Notes under the pieces: model-generated
The model's database searches: none
Seen by the model: only the letters and a program-made list of their open reading frames with translations
Told to the model about the DNA's origin: nothing
DNA from: Methylobacterium sp. E-066
GTDB lineage: Bacteria > Pseudomonadota > Alphaproteobacteria > Rhizobiales > Beijerinckiaceae
Direction: 5' to 3'
Length of the DNA stretch: 64,000 nucleotides
NCBI RefSeq assembly: GCF_022829635.1
Contig: NZ_JAKSYO010000050.1
Location: 1 to 64,000, forward strand
Translations under genes and position numbers: made by a program
Part shown: positions 52,155-61,105 of the stretch, one piece after another
How positions within the stretch are numbered: position 1 is the stretch's first letter
Layout of the letters: every line of letters begins with the position of its first letter

Positions 52155-53135
52155 ATGGGTCAATCACTCCTACAATTCCGTGCCCCCGACGGGCGGCGGG
52201 GTGTGGCGGTGCTGGAGGACGGCCGGGCGCGGAGCGTGGTCGGCGTGGACAGCGTCCTGGAGCTGGCCCGGCGCGCACTCGCGGCGGGGGACGGCTTGGC
52301 CGAGACGGCGGCCCGGCTCGGGCTCGGCGACACCGTGGATCTCGACGCCGTGCGGCTGCTGCCCCCGATCGACCACCAGGATCCCGCGCATCTGCTGCTC
52401 AGCGGCACCGGCCTGACCCATCTCGGCTCGGCCGAGGGCCGGGACAAGATGCACCGCGCCGCGGCGGCGGATCCGGCCCCGACCGATTCCATGCGGATGT
52501 TCCGGATGGGCGTCGAGGGCGGCAAGCCCGCCCCGGGCGAGACCGGGGTCCAGCCCGAATGGTTCTACAAGGGCGACGGCGCCGCGATCGTCGGCACCGG
52601 CGAGCCGCTCCTGTCGCCCGCCTTCGCCCTCGATGGCAGCGAGGAGCCGGAGATCGCCGGGATCTACCTGATCGACCCGGACGGCCATCCGGTGCGCCTG
52701 GGCTTCGCGCTGGCGAACGAGTTCTCCGACCACGTCACCGAGCGCGGCAACTACCTGTGGCTCGCCCATTCGAAGCTCCGTCCGGCCGCGCTCGGGCCGG
52801 AACTGTGGCTGGGGGCGCTGCCCGCCGACGTGCGCGGCTCCAGCCGCATCCGGCGCGACGGCGCTGTGCTTTGGGAGAAGCTGTTCCTCTCGGGTGAGGC
52901 GAACATGTCCCACACGATCGAGAACCTGGAGCGGCACCACTTCAAATACGCGCAGTTCCGCCGCCCCGGCGACCTGCACGTGCACTTCTTCGGCACCGCC
53001 ACCCTGTCGTTCAGCGACGGCGTCACGGCCCAGCCCGGGGACGTGTTCGAGATCGAGGCTGCGCCCTTCACCCTGCCGTTGCGCAATCCCCTGGCGGTCG
53101 CGCCCGCCCGCGAACTCGCCGTGAAGGTCCTCTGA
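52155..53135 (+). CDS. AraD1-family 2-keto-3-deoxy sugar-acid dehydratase (FAH fold)
   Basis: 326 residues. GLTHLGSAEGRDKMHRAAAA, then VQPEWFYKGDGAAIVGTGEP and ANEFSDHVTERGNYLWLAHS carry the acidic metal-site residues of the FAH fold. The AraD1/GguC group is associated with sugar-acid catabolism in Rhizobiales and is proposed to dehydrate 2-keto-3-deoxy-L-arabonate. Sits between the semialdehyde dehydrogenase and the sugar dehydrogenase, matching that role. Confidence 0.9.
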   Translation: MGQSLLQFRAPDGRRGVAVLEDGRARSVVGVDSVLELARRALAAGDGLAETAARLGLGDTVDLDAVRLLPPIDHQDPAHLLLSGTGLTHLGSAEGRDKMHRAAAADPAPTDSMRMFRMGVEGGKPAPGETGVQPEWFYKGDGAAIVGTGEPLLSPAFALDGSEEPEIAGIYLIDPDGHPVRLGFALANEFSDHVTERGNYLWLAHSKLRPAALGPELWLGALPADVRGSSRIRRDGAVLWEKLFLSGEANMSHTIENLERHHFKYAQFRRPGDLHVHFFGTATLSFSDGVTAQPGDVFEIEAAPFTLPLRNPLAVAPARELAVKVL

Positions 53136-53136
53136 G

Positions 53137-54072
53137 ATGTCGGTTTCGAACGGAACGATCCGCATCGGGCTGGTCGGCGTCGGCAAGATCGCCCGGGACC
53201 AGCATCTGCCGGTCATCGGTGCCTCGCCGGACTACACCATGACCGCCGTGGCGAGCCGGGAAGGCCGCTTCGAGGGAGTGCCGAACTACCGCACGCTGGC
53301 GGAGATGCTGGCGGGGCAGGGCGACCTCGACGCGGTCGCCTTGTGCCAGCCGCCGCAGGTGCGCTTCTCGGCCGCCCTGGCGGCGATCGAGGCCGGCCGG
53401 CACGTCTTCCTGGAGAAGCCCCCGGGGGCGACGCTCGCGGAGGTCGGGATCCTGGTGGAGGCCGCGCGGGCGCGGGGCGTCACCCTGTTCGCCAGCTGGC
53501 ACTCCCGCTACGCCCCCGGGGTCGAGCCCGCGCGCCAGTGGCTGTCCGGCCGCCGGATCCGGTCGGTGGCGATCGCCTGGATGGAGGATGTCCGGCACTG
53601 GCATCCCAACCAGGCCTGGATCTGGCAGGCCGGCGGCATGGGCGTGTTCGATCCGGGGATCAACGCCCTGTCGATCGCCACCCACATCCTGCCGCCGTTC
53701 TTCCTCACCGGCGCGACCCTCTCGGTCCCGGAGAACCGGCAGGCGCCGATCGCCGCCGACCTGCACTTCACCGACGCCGCCGGCACCCCGATCGAGGCCG
53801 TGTTCGACTGGCGCCAGACCGGCCCGCAGACCTGGGACATCCGCGTCGACACCGAGGACGGCCTGCTGGTGCTGTCGAAGGGCGGCAGCGTCCTCACGAT
53901 CGACGGCAGCCCGCAACCGCTGCTTCCGGAGGCCGAGTATCGCGGCCTCTACGACCGCTTCGCCGCCCTCGTCCGTTCCGGCACGAGCGACGTCGACCTG
54001 AACCCGCTGATCCACGTCGCCGACGCCCTCCTGCGCGGCGAGCGCCGCACCGTGGAGGCCTTCACGGACTGA
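53137..54072 (+). CDS. Gfo/Idh/MocA-family sugar 1-dehydrogenase (L-arabinose/D-galactose type)
   Basis: 311 residues. Rossmann motif IGLVGVGKIARDQHLPVIGA (residues 9-28), then EKPPGATLAEVGILVEAARA (the Gfo/Idh EKP box) and RHWHPNQAWIWQAGGMGVFD. Similar in size and motifs to Azospirillum L-arabinose 1-dehydrogenase and Pseudomonas galactose dehydrogenase. It oxidises the sugar to the lactone, using NAD(P)+. Starts one base after AraD1. Confidence 0.88.
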   Translation: MSVSNGTIRIGLVGVGKIARDQHLPVIGASPDYTMTAVASREGRFEGVPNYRTLAEMLAGQGDLDAVALCQPPQVRFSAALAAIEAGRHVFLEKPPGATLAEVGILVEAARARGVTLFASWHSRYAPGVEPARQWLSGRRIRSVAIAWMEDVRHWHPNQAWIWQAGGMGVFDPGINALSIATHILPPFFLTGATLSVPENRQAPIAADLHFTDAAGTPIEAVFDWRQTGPQTWDIRVDTEDGLLVLSKGGSVLTIDGSPQPLLPEAEYRGLYDRFAALVRSGTSDVDLNPLIHVADALLRGERRTVEAFTD

Positions 54073-54147
54073 CCGGAGGGATCCCGGCGGAACACCAACG
54101 CGACAGAGCCAATCAGGGCCGCGCGTTACTAAGGGGGAGTCACTGTT

Positions 54148-55671
54148 ATGGGAAAGTACACGCGATGGGCGGCGCTCGCATTGTGCGCCGCGACACTCTC
54201 GGCGGGCGTCAGCCCGGCCGAAGCTCAAGAGCCTAATGCTCCGGACGGGGGACCGTCCCTGGTGAACCCGGGTCCGAAGGCGAGTCCGGCGGCGAAGGCC
54301 CAGTACCGCGCAAACCGCGCCCGGCGGCGGAACGTGCGCTCGGCGCGGAGCTTTGCCGGCGCCGATAGCGCGGCGGCTGCGGCCGACGTGCAGGGCGCCA
54401 GCGCGACGCCGCCGGGCCTGCCGCCGGGAACCCTCGACCTCGGCAACGGGATCAGCATGATCCTGAACTACACCGGCGAATTCGCCGCCAACCCGTCGGG
54501 CGGCATCCGCCAGGGGTCGGACTACACCGGCCAGATCGTGTTCGGCCTCGATGCCGACCTCGGCCGTCTCGCCGGGATCGACGGCGGCGCGGTGCATACC
54601 ATCGTGACCCAGCGTCACGGCCGCAGCCTGTCGCAGGACTATATCGGCAACAACACCAGCGTCCAGGAAGTCTACGGCGGCGGTCAGACCGCGCATCTCA
54701 CGGTGCTGTCCTACGAGCAAAAGCTGTTCGACAACCGCCTGGACGTGGAGGTCGGTCGCCTTCTGGCCAACCCGCCGTTCCTCGCCTCGCCGCTCTACTG
54801 CAACTTCCAGAACAACGGCACCTGCGGCGCGCCGAAATCCGCGTTCAAGATGACGAACTTCACCTACTGGCCGATCGCGAGCTGGGGCGGCCACGCCAAG
54901 GCCTGGGTCAACGACAAGGTGTTCGTGCATGCCGGCGTCTACGAGGTGAATCCTCGCAACCAGCGTGACGACCGGAACGGCATCGACTGGTCGACCAACG
55001 GCGCCACCGGCGTGGTGATCCCGGTGGAAGTCGGCTACTCGACCAACTTCGGCAACGATCCGCTGCCGCGCAACTACGGCATCGGCGCGATCATCGACCA
55101 GTCCGACTACAGCGATCCCGTGCTCGACGTGCGCCGCGGGCCTCGCCTGTTCAGCGGGCTCGACGACCTGACCCGGTTCGGCCGGTCGGCGGTCTATGCC
55201 CGGTTCGACCAGATGGTCTGGCGTCCGGACCCGAACGGCATCCAGGGCCTGACGCTGTTCGGGGTCGCGCTGGGCGCCACCGGCGGGCGGCAGACCCAGG
55301 ACTTCTTCCTGGAGGGCGGCGCCGTTCTGACCGGTACCTTCCCGGGCCGGCCCTACGACACCCTCGGCGCCGTGTTCGTGATGGAGAAACTTTCCTCCCT
55401 CGGGGCAGCCAATATCCGGGCGGCGCGCGCGTCGTACGGGCTCAGCAGCCGCAACGTCGAAACCCTGCAGACCATCCTGGAGCTGAGCTACGGCATCCAG
55501 CTCACCCCGGCGGTGCGGCTGATGCCGAACCTGCAATACGTGATCGACCCGGACCAGACCCGCTTCCCGTTCCGGCCGAAGCCGATCCCGAACGCCTTCG
55601 TGGTCGGCGCGAAGCTCTCGGTCGACCTGTTCACCCTGGGCGGTCTGGCCAAGGGCCCCGGGAGCCTCTGA
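54148..55671 (+). CDS. Carbohydrate-selective porin (OprB family)
   Basis: 507 residues. Signal peptide AALALCAATLSAGVSPAEA. A Pro/Ala/Arg linker (GPKASPAAKAQYRANRARRR) precedes the 16-stranded barrel. YTGEFAANPSGGIRQGSDYT, FNYTGEF-like start and MNGYEVNP-like blocks (VYEVNPRNQRDDRNGID, EVGYSTNFGNDPLPRNYGIG) are typical of OprB. It would admit sugars to the periplasm. Last gene of the operon, followed by a 15-bp perfect hairpin at 55739. Confidence 0.9.
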   Translation: MGKYTRWAALALCAATLSAGVSPAEAQEPNAPDGGPSLVNPGPKASPAAKAQYRANRARRRNVRSARSFAGADSAAAAADVQGASATPPGLPPGTLDLGNGISMILNYTGEFAANPSGGIRQGSDYTGQIVFGLDADLGRLAGIDGGAVHTIVTQRHGRSLSQDYIGNNTSVQEVYGGGQTAHLTVLSYEQKLFDNRLDVEVGRLLANPPFLASPLYCNFQNNGTCGAPKSAFKMTNFTYWPIASWGGHAKAWVNDKVFVHAGVYEVNPRNQRDDRNGIDWSTNGATGVVIPVEVGYSTNFGNDPLPRNYGIGAIIDQSDYSDPVLDVRRGPRLFSGLDDLTRFGRSAVYARFDQMVWRPDPNGIQGLTLFGVALGATGGRQTQDFFLEGGAVLTGTFPGRPYDTLGAVFVMEKLSSLGAANIRAARASYGLSSRNVETLQTILELSYGIQLTPAVRLMPNLQYVIDPDQTRFPFRPKPIPNAFVVGAKLSVDLFTLGGLAKGPGSL

Positions 55672-55738
55672 CATCAGGGTTACCACGACGACGCCCGCGA
55701 ACCCGCCCCCAGCGGGCTCGCGGGCGGGACGGTAACCG

Positions 55739-55773
55739 GATCGGCGCGCGCGGAACATCCGCGCGCGCCGATC
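55739..55773 (+). terminator. Perfect 15-bp hairpin after the OprB gene
   Basis: GATCGGCGCGCGCGG-AACAT-CCGCGCGCGCCGATC. No T-run. A second, longer hairpin lies just upstream (CCCGCGA and TCGCGGG near 55695-55726). Probably a transcription or RNA-end element. Confidence 0.6.
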
Positions 55774-56056
55774 GCGTTTCGGGGCGGGCGATCAGGGCCT
55801 CGCAGGCGAAGGCCGCCCGCAGGATCCGGCGCCAATGAAGCCAATGAAGAGGTGCAGGCCCAATCCCGGCAGCCGTGCGAGATCCATGGTCTGCTCCATC
55901 CCGAATGCCGGCCCCGCCTTTCGGGAGACGTCGCCCTCGGGGGCGCGTCCCGGGATGGAACCGTGCGCCCGGTCGTGGGTTGACGAGCAGATTATAGTTG
56001 TTCTAATTTGCAAGAACGAACGGCACGCCGCCGAACCGAAACGGGAGCATCGAGAC

Positions 56057-56257
56057 ATGGCCAGCGCAAACTGCGAGAGCTGCAAGTTCTTCGACGAGCA
56101 CAAGGGCAACGGCGCGAGCGCCCAGGGCGATGCCGGCCTGTGCCGGTTCAACCCGCCGGTCAGCCAGCCGGCTCCGGAGTCCAAGGGTCTTTGGCCGGTC
56201 GTGACGACCAACGACTGGTGCGGCCACTTCACCGCCGAGATGACGGCGGCTGAGTAA
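56057..56257 (+). CDS. Small four-cysteine protein
   Basis: 66 residues; GGGAG precedes the ATG. C6, C9, C29 and C55 (NCESCKFFDEHKGNG, GLCRFNPP, DWCGHFTAEM). The spacing C-x2-C then two single Cys, together with a Pro-rich turn, suggests a metal or iron-sulfur site. No family is recognised. Followed by a good terminator, so a monocistronic gene. Confidence 0.6.
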   Translation: MASANCESCKFFDEHKGNGASAQGDAGLCRFNPPVSQPAPESKGLWPVVTTNDWCGHFTAEMTAAE

Positions 56258-56797
56258 GGCCAGGCGCGCCCACCGCCGGTTTGGCGCAGGGCGCGACAGC
56301 CAGGCCGTAGAGCCGTCGGACGATCCAGGGCCAGCCGCCACGGCTGGCCCTTTTTCGTGCCGATAAGCCAGGATCCAGGGCCGGGACGCGAGGGCCGAAG
56401 CGTCCCCGCGAGTTCGGCAGGGCCGGCGATCGAGCTCGACACGATCACCGCCGACAGCACCACCTTTCAGCAGCAACATCGTTCCTCAAATACGCCACCA
56501 AGAAAAATTATATTCTTTCTTATGGCCGAGCGGGAGATTGAACATTCGTCGGGGCCAGATGTCCCGGCCTGCCAAGCCATGATCCGCAAGCCGATCGATA
56601 CGACCATGAGATGAAATCACACTCTCAATCGGCCATTCTGAGGAGAACATTTTTCTATTCGGGGCGAATTGGGAAAGCCGTTTCATTGACGTTGTGCAAC
56701 GCAATCAGCAATTCTAGCAGCCTATTCGGATAACCGGTCGCGCTTCTGCCGCTCCTCACTGAGCAGGGCGGCCCGGCATTGTCGCAAGGCTTCTGCA
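56258..56797. other. Intergenic region before the ssu operon
   Basis: About 540 bases with a terminator at 56327-56355 and a locally AT-rich segment (56500-56720) that should hold the promoter of the FMN reductase operon. No credible ORF: the frame at 56486-56704 on the minus strand is not supported by codon use or a ribosome site. Confidence 0.45.
56327..56355 (+). terminator. Rho-independent terminator
   Basis: AGGGCCAGCCG-CCA-CGGCTGGCCCT then TTTT: eleven perfectly paired bases and a T-run. Confidence 0.9.
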
Positions 56798-57376
56798 ATG
56801 ACACGACCGAGACTCGTCGGGCTGAGCGCGAACGTTCAGCGCCCGTCCAAGACCCGCACGCTGGTCGATGCCGTGCTGCACGAGGCCTGCGCCCAGGCGG
56901 CGTTCGACGGGCGGATCTTCGACTTCGTCGATGCCGGCTCCGGGCTCGGGGCGGCCTGGACCCGCGACCAGCTGCCGCTGCCCGCCCGCCGGGTGCTCGA
57001 CGCGATCGAGGAGGCGGACGGGCTCGTGGTCGGCTCGCCGGTCTACAAGGGCGCCTATACCGGCCTGTTCAAGCACCTGTTCGATCTGGTCGATCCGAAC
57101 GCGCTGGCCGGCAAGCCCGTGGCCATCGTGGCCACCGGCGGCGGCGCCCGCCACGCCCTGGTGGTCGAGCATGCCTTCCGGCCGCTCTTCGGCTTCTTCG
57201 GCGCACTCCAGATCCCGACTGCAGTCTACGCGTCCGACGCGGATTTCAGCGATGGCGTGCTGACCGAGGCCGGGGTGCGCGCCCGCGCCGCCGAGGCCGG
57301 CGCCCAGCTCTCCGCCCTGCTGCTGCACCGGGCGGCCGCGGCGACCGGCCCGGCCGAACTCGCCGCCGCCGAGTGA
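56798..57376 (+). CDS. NAD(P)H-dependent FMN reductase (SsuE/MsuE)
   Basis: 192 residues, ATG at 56798. GLSANVQRPSKTRTLVDAVL (FMN phosphate loop), DGLVVGSPVYKGAYTGLFKH, and LAGKPVAIVATGGGARHALV then EHAFRPLFGFFGA are the family's blocks. Supplies FMNH2 to the SsuD monooxygenase. First gene of the ssu operon; its stop overlaps a GTG of the next gene. Confidence 0.9.
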   Translation: MTRPRLVGLSANVQRPSKTRTLVDAVLHEACAQAAFDGRIFDFVDAGSGLGAAWTRDQLPLPARRVLDAIEEADGLVVGSPVYKGAYTGLFKHLFDLVDPNALAGKPVAIVATGGGARHALVVEHAFRPLFGFFGALQIPTAVYASDADFSDGVLTEAGVRARAAEAGAQLSALLLHRAAAATGPAELAAAE

Positions 57377-57384
57377 ACCGGGCG

Positions 57385-58341
57385 ATGCTCGACCGCCGCA
57401 CCCTGCTGGCCGCGACGCTTCTGGCTGCGGCCGTCCCGGGCCTCCGGGGTGCGCGGGCGGCCGAGCCCGGCGTGCTGCGCATCGGCTACCAGAAGAACGG
57501 CATCCTGGTGGTGGCCAAACAGCAGGGGATCATCGAGCGGCGCCTGGAGCCCCTGGGCCACACGGTGCGCTGGGTCGAGTTCTCGTTCGGGCCGCCGCTG
57601 CTCGAGGCCCTGTCCCTCGACGGGATCGATGTCGGCCTGACCGGCGATTCTCCGCCCATCTTCGCCCAGGCGGCGCGCTCCAGCCTCGTCTACGCGGCGG
57701 CCCAGGAGGCCGGCGGCTCGGGGGCCGGGATCCTGCTGCCAAAGGGCTCGCCGGTGCGCAGCCTCGCCGACCTCAAGGGCAAGCGCGTCGCCTTCGCCAA
57801 GGCGTCGAGCGCGCACAATCTCACGGTGGCGGCCCTGGAGAAGGCGGGCCTGCGCTACGCCGATATCGAGCCGGTGACCCTGGCCCCCGCCGACGCAGCG
57901 GCCGCCTTCGCCCGCGGCAGCGTCGATGCCTGGACGATCTGGGACCCGTATCTCGCCGTCGCCGAGGAGGGGGATGGGGTACGGGTGCTCGCCCTCGCCA
58001 CCGCGATCACGCCGCAGAACAACTTTCTCCTGGCGAGCCGGGCCTTCGCCGAGACCCGCGGCCCGGTGCTGATTGCGGCGATCGACGCGCTGGGCGAGGT
58101 CGCGGCCTGGTGTCGGCAGAACCGCGGCGACGTCGCCGCGCTCCTGTCGCAAGGCACCGGCGTGCCGCTGCCGGCGACGCGCCGGGCGGTGGACCGCACC
58201 GATTTCGTGATCGGCCCGATGTCCGACCGCATCACCGCCGAGCAACAGGCCATCGCCGACCGGTTCTACGCCCTGAAGCTGATTCCGAAGCCGATCCACG
58301 TCGCCGACGCGGTCTGGACGGCACCCGCCCGCAACGGCTGA
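57385..58341 (+). CDS. ssuA: Sulfonate ABC transporter substrate-binding protein (SsuA, copy 1)
   Basis: 318 residues from the ATG at 57385; a GTG at 57373 overlaps the previous stop and is also possible. Signal peptide LLAATLLAAAVPGLRGARAA. LRIGYQKNGILVVAKQQGII and GIDVGLTGDSPPIFAQAARS, then DAWTIWDPYLAVAEEGDGVR are hallmarks of SsuA/TauA-like binding proteins. Periplasmic; binds alkanesulfonates for import. Confidence 0.92.
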   Translation: MLDRRTLLAATLLAAAVPGLRGARAAEPGVLRIGYQKNGILVVAKQQGIIERRLEPLGHTVRWVEFSFGPPLLEALSLDGIDVGLTGDSPPIFAQAARSSLVYAAAQEAGGSGAGILLPKGSPVRSLADLKGKRVAFAKASSAHNLTVAALEKAGLRYADIEPVTLAPADAAAAFARGSVDAWTIWDPYLAVAEEGDGVRVLALATAITPQNNFLLASRAFAETRGPVLIAAIDALGEVAAWCRQNRGDVAALLSQGTGVPLPATRRAVDRTDFVIGPMSDRITAEQQAIADRFYALKLIPKPIHVADAVWTAPARNG

Positions 58342-58345
58342 CCTC

Positions 58346-59347
58346 ATGACCGATCGACTCGCCCGCCCTCTTGCGTCCGGGCTCGCCCCGCACCGCCGAA
58401 AACTCCTGTCCGCGGGCCTCGGCCTCGCGGCGGCGAGCGTCCTGCGCCCGGCCCGGGCCGCGGGCGGCAGCGTCCGGGTCGGCTACCAGAAATACGGCTC
58501 CCTGGTGCTGCTGAAGGGCCGCGGCACCCTGGAGAAGGCGCTCCAGCCGCTGGGCACCACGGTGGCGTGGTCGGAATTTCCGTCCGGGCCGCCGCTGATG
58601 GAGGCCCTGAATGCCGGCGCGGTCGATTTCGGCTCGGCCGGGGAGGCACCGCCGATCTTCGCGCAGGCCGCGAGCGCGGAGCTGCGCTACGTCGCCACCG
58701 AGCCGCCGGCCCCCCGGGGCGAGGCGATCCTGGTGCCGAAGGACAGCCCGGTGCGCAGCGTCGCCGACCTGCGCGGCCGGACGCTGGCCCTCAACAAGGG
58801 CTCGAACGTCCATTTCCTGGTGGTGCGGGCGCTGGAGCAGGCCGGCATACCCTACGATGCGGTGAAGTTTGCCTTTCTGGCCCCCGCGGACGCCAACGCC
58901 GCCTTCGTGCGCGGCTCCGTCGACGCCTGGGCGATCTGGGACCCCTATCTCGCCGCCGCCGAGCGGGCCACCGGCGCCCGGGTGCTGGCGGACGCGCAGG
59001 GGCTCGCGCCCAACCGCCAGTTCTACCTGTCCCGCCGCGGCTTCACCGATGCCAACCCGGAGGTCGTCGCGATCGTGCTCAAGGCGATCGGGGAGGTCGA
59101 CACCTGGGCGGAAGGCCATGCCGAGACCGTGGCGGCGGACCTTGCGCCCTCCGTGGGCATTCCAGCCCCGGTGCTCCGCGTCGCCCTCGATCGCCTGTCC
59201 TACGGGGTCACGCCCCTGGATGCCGCGGCGATCGCCGACCAGCAGCGGGTGGCCGACGCCTTCCACGGCCTCGGCCTGCTTCCGAAGCCGATCCGCGTGG
59301 CCGACGCGGTCTGGACACAGCCCGAACGCCGGGCGGAGAACCGATGA
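58346..59347 (+). CDS. ssuA: Sulfonate ABC transporter substrate-binding protein (SsuA, copy 2)
   Basis: 333 residues; signal LLSAGLGLAAASVLRPARAA. VRVGYQKYGSLVLLKGRGTL, VDFGSAGEAPPIFAQAASAE and DAWAIWDPYLAAAERATG are parallel to copy 1 with clear divergence. The two may bind different sulfonates. It lies between copy 1 and the permease (ATGA overlap). Confidence 0.92.
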   Translation: MTDRLARPLASGLAPHRRKLLSAGLGLAAASVLRPARAAGGSVRVGYQKYGSLVLLKGRGTLEKALQPLGTTVAWSEFPSGPPLMEALNAGAVDFGSAGEAPPIFAQAASAELRYVATEPPAPRGEAILVPKDSPVRSVADLRGRTLALNKGSNVHFLVVRALEQAGIPYDAVKFAFLAPADANAAFVRGSVDAWAIWDPYLAAAERATGARVLADAQGLAPNRQFYLSRRGFTDANPEVVAIVLKAIGEVDTWAEGHAETVAADLAPSVGIPAPVLRVALDRLSYGVTPLDAAAIADQQRVADAFHGLGLLPKPIRVADAVWTQPERRAENR

Positions 59348-60129
59348 TGCGCCCAACCCCTCTCGGCCGCCTGCGCGATACGGCGCTGCCGTGGCTGCTG
59401 CCGGTGGCGATCCTGCTGGGCTGGCAGGCCGCGGTCTCGGCCGGCCTCGTCTCCAACCGGTTCATGCCGGCGCCGCTCGACGTGGTCCGGGCCGGCTGGG
59501 ATGCCGGGCGCACCGGGGAGCTCTGGACCAACCTCTGGGTCAGCACCCTGCGGGCGCTGTCGGGCTTCGCGGTCGGCGGCGGCATCGGCTTCGCGCTGGG
59601 CCTCGCCAACGGCCTGTCGCGCCTGTCGGAGCGGCTGACCGACACTTCGGTGCAGATGGTGCGCAACGTGCCCCACCTGTCGCTGATCCCGCTGGTGATC
59701 CTGTGGTTCGGCATCGGCGAGGAGGCCAAGCTGTTCCTGGTCGCGCTCGGCGTGTTCTTCCCGATCTACGCCAACACCCTGCACGGTATCCGCTCGGTGG
59801 ACCCGGCGCTGGTGGAGATGGGCCGCGTCTACGGCATGTCGCGGACGGAGCTGTTCACCAAGGTGGTGCTGCCCGGCGCCCTGCCGTCGATCTTCGTCGG
59901 GTTGCGCTACGCCCTCGGGATCATGTGGTTGACGCTGATCGTTGCCGAGACGATCTCGGCCTCCTCGGGGCTGGGCTACATGGCCATGCAGGCCCGTGAG
60001 TTCATGCTGGTGGACGTCGTCGTGCTGGCGATCCTGATCTATGCCGCCCTGGGCAAGCTCGCCGATGCGCTGACGCGTCAGCTCGAGCGCGCCTGCCTCG
60101 CCTGGAACCCCGCCTACAGGAGCGCCTGA
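59344..60129 (+). CDS. ssuC: Sulfonate ABC transporter permease (SsuC)
   Basis: 261 residues. Five or six membrane spans; [40 protein letters not shown] and the EAA-type loop [20 protein letters not shown] then [14 protein letters not shown]. Overlaps SsuA2 (ATGA) and the ATPase (TGATG). Forms the membrane channel of the importer. Confidence 0.93.
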   Translation: MMRPTPLGRLRDTALPWLLPVAILLGWQAAVSAGLVSNRFMPAPLDVVRAGWDAGRTGELWTNLWVSTLRALSGFAVGGGIGFALGLANGLSRLSERLTDTSVQMVRNVPHLSLIPLVILWFGIGEEAKLFLVALGVFFPIYANTLHGIRSVDPALVEMGRVYGMSRTELFTKVVLPGALPSIFVGLRYALGIMWLTLIVAETISASSGLGYMAMQAREFMLVDVVVLAILIYAALGKLADALTRQLERACLAWNPAYRSA

Positions 60130-60989
60130 TGCTGCTCGACGCCCTTCGCCGCGAGGCTCCGGCCGACCCCGCCCCCGAGACCCGGATCGCCGACGCGCCG
60201 CCCGCGTCCGCGCCGGCGCGCCATCCGGCGGAGGCCGCGAGCCGCGGCATCGCCGTAACCGCCCGCGACCTCCGAAAAAGCTTCGACGGCAATACCGTCA
60301 TCGAGGGGCTCGATCTGTACCTGCCGGCCGGCGGGTTCACCGCCGTGGTCGGGCGCTCGGGCTGCGGCAAGAGCACCCTTCTGCGCCTGATCCTCGGGCT
60401 GGAGGTGCCGACCGGCGGCCGGATCGTGCTCGAAGGGCCTGAGACCGGCCCGCGTCGGAGCGATCCGCCCAAGCGGATCATGTTCCAGGAGCCGCGCCTG
60501 CTGCCCTGGGCCCGGGTGGTCGACAACGTCACGGTCGGCCTGTCCGGCCACGGCTCCCGGGCCGAGCGCCGGGAGCGGGCGCTGGCGGCCCTGGCCGAAG
60601 TCGGCTTGTCCGACAAGGCCGGGCAATGGCCCGCGACCCTGTCGGGCGGCCAGCGCCAGCGCGTGGCGCTCGCCCGGGCTCTGGTGGGCCGGCCGGGCCT
60701 GTTGGCGCTGGACGAGCCGCTCGGCGCCCTCGACGCGCTGACCCGCATCGGCATGCAGGACCTGATCGAGCGGATCTGGCTGGCGCAGGGTTTTACCGCG
60801 CTGCTCGTCACCCACGACGTGTCCGAGGCGGTGGCGCTCGCCGACCGCATCCTGGTGGTCGAGGCCGGCCGCATCGCCCTCGATGTGCGGGTCGACGTGC
60901 CGCGCCCGCGCCGGCGCGGGGATCCGGACCTGGCGCGGCTCGAAGGGCGTATCCTCGATCATCTGCTCGGCGCCGAGCCGAACGTCTGA
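60129..60989 (+). CDS. ssuB: Sulfonate ABC transporter ATPase (SsuB)
   Basis: 286 residues. Walker A GRSGCGKS (about residues 76-83), ABC signature [15 protein letters not shown], Walker [17 protein letters not shown] and the switch His ([11 protein letters not shown]). An N-terminal ~35-residue Pro/Ala extension precedes the domain. Starts on the SsuC stop (TGATG). Confidence 0.95.
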   Translation: MLLDALRREAPADPAPETRIADAPPASAPARHPAEAASRGIAVTARDLRKSFDGNTVIEGLDLYLPAGGFTAVVGRSGCGKSTLLRLILGLEVPTGGRIVLEGPETGPRRSDPPKRIMFQEPRLLPWARVVDNVTVGLSGHGSRAERRERALAALAEVGLSDKAGQWPATLSGGQRQRVALARALVGRPGLLALDEPLGALDALTRIGMQDLIERIWLAQGFTALLVTHDVSEAVALADRILVVEAGRIALDVRVDVPRPRRRGDPDLARLEGRILDHLLGAEPNV

Positions 60990-61105
60990 AACCGGGCCGC
61001 CGTTTCCCGGAAGCGGCGGTCTGCTGTAGCTCTTGGTGATCGCCGGATGCGAGAAGTCGGATCCGGCTTTTCCGCATCCGGCCCATAGCCGCAATGGAGA
61101 CCCCG

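Noticed and set aside
53068..55758. Long minus-strand frame opposite the dehydrogenase and porin
   Set aside because: Shadow; the plus strand has two recognisable families with good starts.
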